Positions 42,844 through 50,485 of a DNA stretch of 64,000 nucleotides are shown here, piece by piece. The DNA is from Rhizobium sp. P32RR-XVIII (lineage in GTDB: Bacteria; Pseudomonadota; Alphaproteobacteria; Rhizobiales; Rhizobiaceae): the NCBI RefSeq assembly GCF_012641395.1, contig NZ_JABAIH010000004.1:186001-250000 (forward strand), written 5' to 3'. The position numbers were made by a program, and so were the translations under genes. Under the pieces are notes generated by a model. That model ran no database searches and was not told where the DNA came from. It saw nothing but the letters and a program-made list of their open reading frames with translations. Position 1 is the first letter of the stretch. Each line of letters starts with the position of its first letter.

Positions 42844-43772
42844 TTTTTGCAGGAAAACGTCCCCTATCGAGATCGACCATCAAGTTCGCAAGCCGCCTTC
42901 TCCTGGGACGATCGAGGGCACATTTCCAGGATCACTTTCCTGGGCTGCGACTCGACCGCTCCCGTGCGAGTGGCCGGATTTTCTATCGAGGCATCGAGGC
43001 AGGATCGTTACATCAAACCGATATCCTCTGCTGCGACAACGCTGCGGCAGCGATCTATGTCGTCGGCTCGGGGCCATCCATAAACGAGTGCGATTTGCGG
43101 CGGGTCGAGTCTAGAACTGCCATCCTGCTGAACGGTGCCATCCATCTTATGGCCCTCGATATTCCGGAACCCCTTGCCGTGGCTGTCGAAGACGAGCGTT
43201 TCGTCTGGCGGCATTTCGATCTGATGCGCGAACGGGTTGTGCCCGGCACCATATGCTTGCTCTCCGTAGGTGTCATCCGTGCCATCTGCGAACGTGACAT
43301 GCGATGGCTAGCCGACAAGCGGGTTATCCTCGTCGACAACATCAAAAAGCCTTATAAACACAAACGGCGAGAAAGTTCGGAGCTTCGCGCGCTCGATTTC
43401 GTGGTCGTAAGCGAGGGGCCGGAGCAGGCGGGCATTTCACTTGATCCTGACAAGGGCGTCTTTCAGGGGGGCTCCGTGGCAATTTCGGCAGTGCAATTCG
43501 CCATGGCATGCCGACCGAGGCTCATCGGTTTGTTCGGCATAGACATAGTAAATGCCGACCAGCCACGGTTTTATGAGACGACTGGCGGTGCAGCCTATTC
43601 AGGCATTGCACGAGCGGAGAAGCGGATTATCCCGCATTTTGTGCTGGCGAAGGAAATCGCTTCGGCAAGAAACATCACTTTTTTGAATTTCTCGGCGATT
43701 TCCGCCCTTCGTCGATATGAATTCGGTTATGACGACCGCTTCAGCCGTGTTGGCAGCGAAGCGGCCCAGTGA
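42840..43772 (+). CDS. LPS-type protein with GSGPS motif (DUF115/MptE-like or GT42-like)
   Basis: 310 residues starting at a GTG that overlaps the previous stop. The motif IYVVGSGPSINECDLRRV followed by ILLNGAIHLM, then AVAVEDERFVWRHFDL and GVFQGGSVAISAVQFAMACRPRLIGLFGIDI, is the Rossmann-like pattern seen in DUF115 (MptE-like) and GT42 sialyltransferase proteins of surface-glycan loci. It may be a transferase of an acidic sugar, but I cannot decide between the families. The coupled start suggests a stoichiometric partner of the preceding glycosyltransferase. Confidence 0.65.
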   Translation: MIFAGKRPLSRSTIKFASRLLLGRSRAHFQDHFPGLRLDRSRASGRIFYRGIEAGSLHQTDILCCDNAAAAIYVVGSGPSINECDLRRVESRTAILLNGAIHLMALDIPEPLAVAVEDERFVWRHFDLMRERVVPGTICLLSVGVIRAICERDMRWLADKRVILVDNIKKPYKHKRRESSELRALDFVVVSEGPEQAGISLDPDKGVFQGGSVAISAVQFAMACRPRLIGLFGIDIVNADQPRFYETTGGAAYSGIARAEKRIIPHFVLAKEIASARNITFLNFSAISALRRYEFGYDDRFSRVGSEAAQ

Positions 43773-43800
43773 GTTTCATCGAAGGATAATTGGAACAACT

Positions 43801-44715
43801 ATGCTCTGGTTTCGAAAGAGACCGCGTTTCAAACGCAACCTGGCGATCTCGCCACCGCAGCCTGATCCGCAGAGGACCGGTATTGCCGTTGTCGCCTGCG
43901 TCAAGAACGAGGAGGGTTATATCGGCGAATGGGTAAGATTCCATCGCGCGGTGGGTGTTCGCCACTTTTACATCTATGATGATGGCTCGACGGACAGTAC
44001 ACGGGATATTCTGAAGAATATTCTACCTTCCTCGCAGCTGACGATCCTCCCGTGGATCAGCCGGATGACAGATGTCACCTCGAAGGAAGCGCTCAACGGA
44101 CAGGTGATCGCCTATGCCCATGCGATTCTGAATTTCGGCTCACGTTATCGCTGGATGACATTCATCGACTGTGATGAATTCATCGTTCCAAAAGAAGGCT
44201 CGACGATCGAAGAATCGCTGAAGGGCGCCAAAGGCTTTCCGAACGTCTCCCTTCCTTGGCTTATGTTCGGCACCAGCGGTCACAAGGTGCGACCGCAAGG
44301 CGGTGTCGTCATGAACTACGTACAGCGAAGCAGAGACCCCATAACTTCAAAACGAGACGCAACAAATTTCAAATGCATCGTCGATCCCTGTGAGGTAACG
44401 CAGGTGAGCGTCCATCATTTTCACACGCGGGGCCACGGTGAAAAAACCAGTAATGACGCCGGGAAAATTGCCGATCGAGAAGGTCGGAAGATGCCGGAAT
44501 TCTATTCTTGCCGATTCCTGCAGCTCAATCATTACTACACGAAATCCCAAGAGGAACTCGCCGCGAAGCTCAATCGCGGTGCGGTATCACCTGAAATTGC
44601 AGAACGATATTCGCGACGCGTGCTGACGGCGGTGAAGAACATCCAGGCAGATGAGATCGAAGACCGGGCCATCATCGATTTCGTCGGGAAGAATGGAATC
44701 GATCTCTCGCCATAG
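43801..44715 (+). CDS. Glycosyltransferase family 92/2-like protein
   Basis: 304 residues. IAVVACVKNEEGYIGEWVRFHRAVGVRHFYIYDDGSTDST is the N-terminal GT-A motif, with MTFIDCDEFIVP the DxD-type metal site and LPWLMFGTSGH plus HHFHTRG downstream. This is the DUF23/GT92 pattern, paralogous in architecture to the gene at 41788. I start at ATG 43801 (MLWFRKR, GGAAC upstream) rather than 28 codons earlier inside the previous gene. It ends 11 bp before the convergent lpcC stop. Confidence 0.82.
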   Translation: MLWFRKRPRFKRNLAISPPQPDPQRTGIAVVACVKNEEGYIGEWVRFHRAVGVRHFYIYDDGSTDSTRDILKNILPSSQLTILPWISRMTDVTSKEALNGQVIAYAHAILNFGSRYRWMTFIDCDEFIVPKEGSTIEESLKGAKGFPNVSLPWLMFGTSGHKVRPQGGVVMNYVQRSRDPITSKRDATNFKCIVDPCEVTQVSVHHFHTRGHGEKTSNDAGKIADREGRKMPEFYSCRFLQLNHYYTKSQEELAAKLNRGAVSPEIAERYSRRVLTAVKNIQADEIEDRAIIDFVGKNGIDLSP

Positions 44716-44726
44716 TAAGACGCCGT

Positions 44727-45776
44727 TTAATCTGAATGTAGTACTTCATATACGGCTCTCAAGGCTAATGCTTCGCGCTCAAGCGCGAAGTTGGATCTCA
44801 CATGCGTCAGCGCTGCCTCACCATGTGTGGCTCCTTTTCGGACGTCATCAAGATAGCTGCGAATTGCCTCCGTCAGTGTGTCACCATCGCCGGCAGCAAC
44901 AACGGTACCGTTTACGCCGTTCTCGATCATCTCGGCATAGGCCCCTGCGTCCGAGGCCACCACGGCGGTCTGCGAGGCCATCGCCTCCAAAGGCGTCAGC
45001 CCGAATCCTTCGTTGCGCGAGGGGGCGACATAGAGCGTCAGGCGCCGGTACCAGACCTTGATGTCCGGCACCTCGCCGAGAAACACGATCCGGTCGGTAA
45101 GTCCGGCGGCCGCGATTTCGGATCTGAGCTGGTTTGCAAAGGCGGTGTGTTCAGGCGTAACCCTGCCTGAGATCGCCGCCGTCCACTCGGGAAATTTCGG
45201 CAGCAGCTCGATCATCGCCTTCACGAAGAGATCCGTGCCCTTCTGATGGCGGATGCGACCGAAGCAGCCGACGAGGTATTTGCCTGGCAGACCGGTCGCT
45301 TCGATCGTGTCCTCAGCGGTCTGCGGCGGGTGGAAGAGGTCGAGATCGACGCCGTGCCGGATCACCGTATGCGGCACTTCGAGGAAGGAGCCGGAGCGGG
45401 CGCTGGTCGCGATCACGGCGTCCATCTGGCGGATCAGGAAGCGTGTGTAGCTCGTGTGCCGCCGCTGCGCCGCCGAGGTGAACAGCAGTTTGAGCGGCAT
45501 GCGAAGGACATGCTTGAGGAATATCCCGACCGCCATTTCGTTGTTTCGCCGCGCATGCCAGATGCGATGGCGGCCGCTGCGCGGCCGGCGCCAGAGCCCG
45601 GCGAGTTGCGTCCACCGGAGCTTGGGCAGGTGATCCGGCAAGCCGGGGCCTAGCGTCGCGATCTTCACGCCGAGCTTGATCTGGCAGGGGATGAGCTGAA
45701 CGATCGTGGACGTGACGCCGGAAAGCCGGCGCTTGAAGTTCGGCGCAATGATCTCGACGTCGCGGATATCAAGCAC
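44727..45776 (-). CDS. lpcC: LPS core mannosyltransferase, GT4 family
   Basis: A 349-residue GT-B glycosyltransferase. N-terminal GVTSTIVQLIPCQ region, RHGVDLDLFHPP linker, VGCFGRIRHQKGTDLFVKA start of the donor domain and the GT4 E-x7-E motif SRNEGFGLTPLEAMA. It corresponds to Rhizobium leguminosarum LpcC and Sinorhizobium LpsB, which add the core mannose to the Kdo2-lipid IVA acceptor; mutants have truncated LPS. The start is a GTG 10 bp after the greA stop, matching the conserved greA-lpsB arrangement. Confidence 0.92.
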   Translation of the reverse strand: MLDIRDVEIIAPNFKRRLSGVTSTIVQLIPCQIKLGVKIATLGPGLPDHLPKLRWTQLAGLWRRPRSGRHRIWHARRNNEMAVGIFLKHVLRMPLKLLFTSAAQRRHTSYTRFLIRQMDAVIATSARSGSFLEVPHTVIRHGVDLDLFHPPQTAEDTIEATGLPGKYLVGCFGRIRHQKGTDLFVKAMIELLPKFPEWTAAISGRVTPEHTAFANQLRSEIAAAGLTDRIVFLGEVPDIKVWYRRLTLYVAPSRNEGFGLTPLEAMASQTAVVASDAGAYAEMIENGVNGTVVAAGDGDTLTEAIRSYLDDVRKGATHGEAALTHVRSNFALEREALALRAVYEVLHSD

Positions 45777-45786
45777 GATCTGACGA

Positions 45787-46263
45787 TCAGCCCCAGGAGA
45801 TCGACAGAACTCCGTAGGCCTTCGAGCCGCCCGGCGCGTTGACCTCGATGGAATCGCCGACTTCCTTGCCGATGAGCGCCCGGGCGATCGGGGAGGAGAT
45901 GGAGATGCGGCCGGCCTTTACATCGGCTTCCTGGTCGCCGACGATCTGGTAGGTTTTTTCTTCCTCGGTGTCTTCGTCGACAAGCTTGACCTTGGCGCCG
46001 AACTTGATCTTGTCGCCCGACATCTTCGCAAGGTCGATCACCTCAGCGCGGGCCGTCAGATCTTCCAGCTCGGCAATGCGGCCCTCGTTGTGGCTCTGGG
46101 CTTCCTTGGCTGCATGATATTCGGCATTTTCCGAAAGGTCGCCATGGGCACGGGCTTCGGCGATTGCTTCGATGATGCGAGGGCGCTCCTCCTGCTGACG
46201 CCAGCGCAGTTCTTCCTGCAGCTTGACGAAACCACCCTGTGTCATCGGAACCTTATCTACCAT
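45787..46263 (-). CDS. greA: Transcription elongation factor GreA
   Basis: 158 residues. Frees backtracked RNA polymerase by stimulating transcript cleavage. The N-terminal coiled coil has [40 protein letters not shown], including the catalytic acidic tip (DLSENAEY). The FKBP-like domain ends in [30 protein letters not shown] 46263 is the standard start, and the 27 codons upstream are non-homologous. lpcC follows at 10 bp. Confidence 0.98.
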   Translation of the reverse strand: MVDKVPMTQGGFVKLQEELRWRQQEERPRIIEAIAEARAHGDLSENAEYHAAKEAQSHNEGRIAELEDLTARAEVIDLAKMSGDKIKFGAKVKLVDEDTEEEKTYQIVGDQEADVKAGRISISSPIARALIGKEVGDSIEVNAPGGSKAYGVLSISWG

Positions 46264-46477
46264 TTTCCTGTCCTTCGCACTTCGCGTCCCAGGCAGAGAC
46301 ACAAAAGAAAACAGGTCCCGAAGGGGAACTTCGGAACCGTGCAATAATCATAGCTGCCTGCTTATAGCAGATCGCTGTCGCCGATTTCCATAAAATTCGT
46401 ATTGATGATCGATGCTCGGCTCACGGTTCGCTGGCGTACAGTCAAAACCAGCCGCTCCACATTGACTTTTAGTGATG

Positions 46478-46492
46478 GAACATATAGTGAAC
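46478..46492 (+). promoter_or_regulatory. LexA (SOS) box, alphaproteobacterial type
   Basis: GAAC-ATATAGT-GAAC, an exact match to the alphaproteobacterial LexA direct repeat GTTC-N7-GTTC (reverse orientation). It lies 3 bases upstream of the radical SAM start codon and just after TTGACT (46462-46467), overlapping the presumed -10 region, so bound LexA would block transcription. Confidence 0.82.
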
Positions 46493-46495
46493 AAA

Positions 46496-47731
46496 ATGAT
46501 GAAGAAGTCGCTCAAAGAACGATTGGCCATCCTTTCGGACGCCGCGAAATACGATGCCTCCTGTGCCTCCAGCGGCACAACGAAACGGCATTCAGCGGCA
46601 AGCGGCGGGCTCGGTTCGACTGAGGGATCCGGCATCTGTCATGCCTATGCGCCTGACGGCAGATGCATATCGCTGCTCAAAATCCTTCTCACCAATTTCT
46701 GCATCTATGATTGCGCCTATTGCGTGAACCGCTCCTCCAGCAATGTCGAACGGGCTCGCTTCACGCCGGACGAGGTGGTCTGGCTGACGCTGGAATTCTA
46801 CCGGCGCAACTATATCGAGGGACTGTTTCTCTCCTCGGGCATCATCCGCTCTTCGGACCACACGATGGGGGAGATGGTCCGCATCGTGCGGGAGCTGCGC
46901 ACGACGCATAATTTTCGCGGTTACATCCATCTGAAATCGATCCCGGAGGCTTCGCCCGAGCTGATCGACGAGGCGGGGCTTTATGCCGACCGGCTATCGC
47001 TCAATATCGAATTGCCGACCGATAGCGGCATTGCCCGGCTGGCGCCCGAAAAGAAGCCGTCCAGCATTCGCCGCTCGATGGGCGATCTTCGGCTGAAGAT
47101 CGAGGCGGCCGAGGAGCCGACGCTTCGAACGAAGCAGCGCAAGCGGTTCGTTCCGGCAGGGCAAAGCACGCAGATGATCGTTGGAGCCGACGGCGCGAAC
47201 GATGCGACCATCCTTGGCACCAGCGCGCAGCTCTACGGCAGCTACGGTCTTCGACGCGTTTACTATTCGGCGTTCAGCCCCATTCCTGACGCGTCAAGGA
47301 ACCTGCCGCTCATCAAGCCGCCGCTGATGCGCGAGCACAGGCTCTATCAGGCGGATTGGCTCTACCGGTTCTACGGCTTCAGCATAGACGAAATCATCTC
47401 TCCGCAAGCCGGCGGAATGCTGGATCTCGACCTTGACCCCAAGCTTGCCTGGGCGCTCGGTCACCGCGCCGACTTTCCGGTCGACGTCAACAAGGCCGAT
47501 CGTGAAAAGCTGTTGCGGGTGCCGGGCCTTGGCACGAAGACGGTGAAGGCCATTCTGTCCGCCCGCCGCTTCCGCACGCTTCGTCTTGAGGACCTGTCGC
47601 GGCTCGGCGTTTCGATCAGGAAGGTGCAGGCCTTTGTCACTGCCGAAGGCTGGACGCCGCGCCGTTTGATCGACCGTCCGGACCTGCGCGCCATGTTCGA
47701 GCCGAAGCCTGAACAGCTTAGGTTGCTCTGA
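46496..47731 (+). CDS. Putative DNA modification/repair radical SAM protein
   Basis: 411 residues. Radical SAM domain with the Fe-S ligands C-x3-C-x2-C at Cys69, Cys73 and Cys76 (TNFCIYDCAYCVNRSSSN), preceded by GSGICHAYAPDGRCISLLK. A C-terminal helix-hairpin-helix DNA-binding motif (DVNKADREKLLRVPGLGTKTVKAILSARR) follows. This is the subfamily found next to UDG-like genes; its reaction is unknown. I use ATG 46496 because the longer frame from 46472 starts inside the LexA box. The next gene overlaps its stop (TGATG). SOS control is predicted. Confidence 0.93.
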   Translation: MMKKSLKERLAILSDAAKYDASCASSGTTKRHSAASGGLGSTEGSGICHAYAPDGRCISLLKILLTNFCIYDCAYCVNRSSSNVERARFTPDEVVWLTLEFYRRNYIEGLFLSSGIIRSSDHTMGEMVRIVRELRTTHNFRGYIHLKSIPEASPELIDEAGLYADRLSLNIELPTDSGIARLAPEKKPSSIRRSMGDLRLKIEAAEEPTLRTKQRKRFVPAGQSTQMIVGADGANDATILGTSAQLYGSYGLRRVYYSAFSPIPDASRNLPLIKPPLMREHRLYQADWLYRFYGFSIDEIISPQAGGMLDLDLDPKLAWALGHRADFPVDVNKADREKLLRVPGLGTKTVKAILSARRFRTLRLEDLSRLGVSIRKVQAFVTAEGWTPRRLIDRPDLRAMFEPKPEQLRLL

Positions 47732-49182
47732 TGCGCCGGATCGTACTGGAGGGGCGGGGAGATTTCGGCGAATGGCGTGAAGCCGGGCGCGCACTGGCGG
47801 CAGCCGGCGTGCCGCCCGAGGAGGTCGAATGGCTGGAAAAGGGCGGCGACAAACAGCTCTTCTGGGAGCACGACGCCCTGCCACCCCAGCCGGCAGAGGG
47901 GCAGAAGCAGATGACAGTGCCCGCTGCCTTCATCGAGGTGGCGAGCGCCGTGATCTGTCATTCCGACCCTATCCGCTTTTCGCTGCTCTACCGGCTGCTC
48001 TGGCGGCTTCAGCCTGACAAAAAACTGCTCGACGTCATTTCGGACGAGGATGTCTCGCGCGTGCGCCTGATGGAAAAGAGCGTACGCGGCGACGCGCACA
48101 AGATGACGGCTTTCGTGCGCTTCAAGGAAGTTGGTTCCGGCATTTCGATGAATGGCCGGCGCAAGTTCCTCGCCTGGTTCGAACCGGACCATCATATCGT
48201 CGCAAAAACGGCGCCGTTCTTTCAGAAGCGGTTCAACGACATGGACTGGATCATCCTGACGCCGAAGGGTTCGGCGGGATGGGACGGCCAGAAGCTGACG
48301 ATCAGCAACGAACCTTGTGAAAAGCCCAATTTGACGGACGCCGCCGACGAGCTCTGGCGCACCTATTACGCCAGCATTTTCAATCCGGCCCGCCTCAAGG
48401 TGAAGGCGATGCAGGCGGAGATGCCGAAGAAATACTGGAAGAATCTGCCGGAAGCCGATCTTATCCCCAGGCTCATCGCCAATGCCGAAAGCGAGGTTCT
48501 CGCCATGGCGGAGCGGCAGGCGACGCGGCCGCTGCCGTTTCATGACCGGCTGCAGGAGGCTGCGCACAACCTTCCTACGCAACCAAAGGCGCCGACCGGA
48601 ACCCTTGAGGCCCTTCGTGAGGAGGCGGCCACTTGCGCCCGCTGCCCGTTGCACGCAAGGGCGACCCAGACGGTATTCGGGGAGGGGCCAAGTAATGCTG
48701 CAGTGATGTTCGTCGGCGAGCAGCCCGGCGATCAGGAAGATCTCGCCGGCCGCCCCTTTGTTGGTCCTGCAGGGAAGGTCTTCGATCAGGCGATTGCGGA
48801 AGCCGGCATCGACCGCGCGACGCTTTACGTCACCAACGCCGTCAAGCATTTCAAATACGAGCCGCGCGGCAAGCGCCGCATCCACCAAAAGCCCAATATG
48901 GGCGAGGTGAAGCATTGCCGCTGGTGGCTCGAGCTTGAAATCGAATTGGTGAAGCCGAAGCTGATCGTCGCGATGGGCGCAACGGCGCTCGCTTCTTTCA
49001 CCGACACCAAGCTTCGGCTTTCGGAGATTCGCGGGCAGGCAATTCCGATCACCGATGGGCGGCTGCTGTTTGTGACGGTGCATCCAAGTTACCTTCTTCG
49101 CATTCCCGACGACGTGCGCAAGGAAGAGGAACTCGCACGGTTCACGGCGGATATGCGGCACATCAAGCACTTGGCGGCGTAG
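47731..49182 (+). CDS. udgX: DUF4130-UdgX fusion, uracil-DNA binding/glycosylase family
   Basis: 483 residues. N-terminal DUF4130 domain (about 1-255), typical partner of the radical SAM protein. C-terminal family 4-like uracil-DNA glycosylase: CARCPLH (Cys302, Cys305; Fe-S), GEQPGDQED (329-337), YVTNAVKHFKYEP and the diagnostic UdgX insertion KRRIHQKP with His385, then Cys396 and a TVHPSYLLR motif. In mycobacterial UdgX the KRRIH histidine forms a covalent adduct with the abasic site after uracil removal. The start overlaps the radical SAM stop, giving coupled translation in an SOS-box operon. Confidence 0.95.
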   Translation: MRRIVLEGRGDFGEWREAGRALAAAGVPPEEVEWLEKGGDKQLFWEHDALPPQPAEGQKQMTVPAAFIEVASAVICHSDPIRFSLLYRLLWRLQPDKKLLDVISDEDVSRVRLMEKSVRGDAHKMTAFVRFKEVGSGISMNGRRKFLAWFEPDHHIVAKTAPFFQKRFNDMDWIILTPKGSAGWDGQKLTISNEPCEKPNLTDAADELWRTYYASIFNPARLKVKAMQAEMPKKYWKNLPEADLIPRLIANAESEVLAMAERQATRPLPFHDRLQEAAHNLPTQPKAPTGTLEALREEAATCARCPLHARATQTVFGEGPSNAAVMFVGEQPGDQEDLAGRPFVGPAGKVFDQAIAEAGIDRATLYVTNAVKHFKYEPRGKRRIHQKPNMGEVKHCRWWLELEIELVKPKLIVAMGATALASFTDTKLRLSEIRGQAIPITDGRLLFVTVHPSYLLRIPDDVRKEEELARFTADMRHIKHLAA

Positions 49183-49204
49183 CCGCAGAGAATGATTCAA
49201 GCCG

Positions 49205-50419
49205 TTAAGAAACGAAGTTAGGGTTGGAAGGCAGGTTCGGCGGATCGTAGGCACCGGCATCCATCCGCTCCTTGACCGAGACATGGATCAGCGCATCGTC
49301 GGGAATGAAGCGGCGGTCGCTTTTGGGCAGATAAATCGCGCTCCGGTTCCCGTGCTCACGCCAGGAATGCTCCGGCACGTGCCGCGGGACGTATTCAAGG
49401 ATTTTCCATGCGGCGGTCATGGAGTCATGGAGAGGTGCTGTGGGCTCCAGCGGTACATATTTCTTGTTGCCCTTGCCTAGCACGATGTCGTTGACCGTGC
49501 GCGTGACATAGATGAGGCCGGCCGCCCGCGTTTCCTCGATCATCCAGGCGAGCGGGAGCTTGACCGCGGCGCTCTGCGCCTCCCGATAGCCGCCGCCGAT
49601 ATCACCGTGGACCCCGGCAAACCACACCTCGCGGAAGTTCTGCTTCACAGGCGGTGTTTTCGGTCGGAACGGGCGGCCCCAATATTCCTGATCCCGCTCC
49701 CAGAGCTCGGGCTGGAACAGCGTCCGCTGCTCGTCGATGGCGACCGCGTGGCGCACCCATTCGACACTGGGGTTCTTGCGGGTGAACGGATGCGTCTTGA
49801 ATTGCGGAAACCATTTGCCCGGCTCGATCACCGAGGCCACGGTGTCGAAAAGACCGAGCAGCTTGATCGGCGGGCGGTCGTTCCGCAGAGTGCGCTCGTA
49901 GAGCTGCATGGCGGCGAAGGCGGAAGGCGCTTCTTCGTTACCATCTTCGCCTCCGCCAAGTCGCTCTTCCTGCTGCGGAATCCCCTTGTAGGTCCTGTAG
50001 GCATAATCGAGCAGATTGAGGTGATATCGGCTCGTCAGGCCGAAGGCATGGATGAAGCCTGCCAGGACTCGCGCCGAATAGGCGCCGCGGCTGAACCCGA
50101 AGATATAGATGCGGTCACGATCCGGATGCCGCCGATCGGCGTCGGTCGGGCCGCGATCGTAGTTCTCCACCAGAAAGCGGTAGGCTTCTTTGACGTTCTG
50201 GTCGAGGCCCCAGCCGGTCGCTAGCCCGAGAACCTCATAGGTGTTGCGGTAGAGCTTTGACCAGGCGTTCGCCGCGCCGAAAGTGCCGACGCCCGGATCG
50301 TAGTAGACGATCTGCTCATCCGAGCGCTTGAGGGTACCAAACAGCCTGAGAACATTGGTCCTGTCGGCCGATATCTCGTTCGACGTGCCATCGAACAGAA
50401 TGACAATGTTCTTTGCCAT
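49205..50419 (-). CDS. DUF2235 alpha/beta-hydrolase (Tle1-like)
   Basis: A 404-residue protein of the DUF2235 family, related to type VI effector phospholipases (Tle1). Begins AKNIVILFDGTSNE; the nucleophile elbow IYIFGFSRGAYSARVLAGF carries the GxSxG serine; LLGLFDTVAS and VWFAGVHGDIGGGY supply the Asp and His region. No VgrG, immunity protein or type VI genes are adjacent, so it may be a housekeeping hydrolase. ATG 50419 is the family start. Downstream of carB by 66 bp, same strand. Confidence 0.9.
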   Translation of the reverse strand: MAKNIVILFDGTSNEISADRTNVLRLFGTLKRSDEQIVYYDPGVGTFGAANAWSKLYRNTYEVLGLATGWGLDQNVKEAYRFLVENYDRGPTDADRRHPDRDRIYIFGFSRGAYSARVLAGFIHAFGLTSRYHLNLLDYAYRTYKGIPQQEERLGGGEDGNEEAPSAFAAMQLYERTLRNDRPPIKLLGLFDTVASVIEPGKWFPQFKTHPFTRKNPSVEWVRHAVAIDEQRTLFQPELWERDQEYWGRPFRPKTPPVKQNFREVWFAGVHGDIGGGYREAQSAAVKLPLAWMIEETRAAGLIYVTRTVNDIVLGKGNKKYVPLEPTAPLHDSMTAAWKILEYVPRHVPEHSWREHGNRSAIYLPKSDRRFIPDDALIHVSVKERMDAGAYDPPNLPSNPNFVS

Positions 50420-50485
50420 CGATCGCTCCGGATGCCTCGCCGTAACGGTAGCATCCGGAAAGATCGACAGCAACTTCCGGTCGTC

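Noticed and set aside
47461..49284. A 607-residue minus-strand open frame opposite udgX
   Set aside because: Shadow of the UdgX fusion; no family match and high Arg/His content typical of antisense frames in GC-rich DNA.
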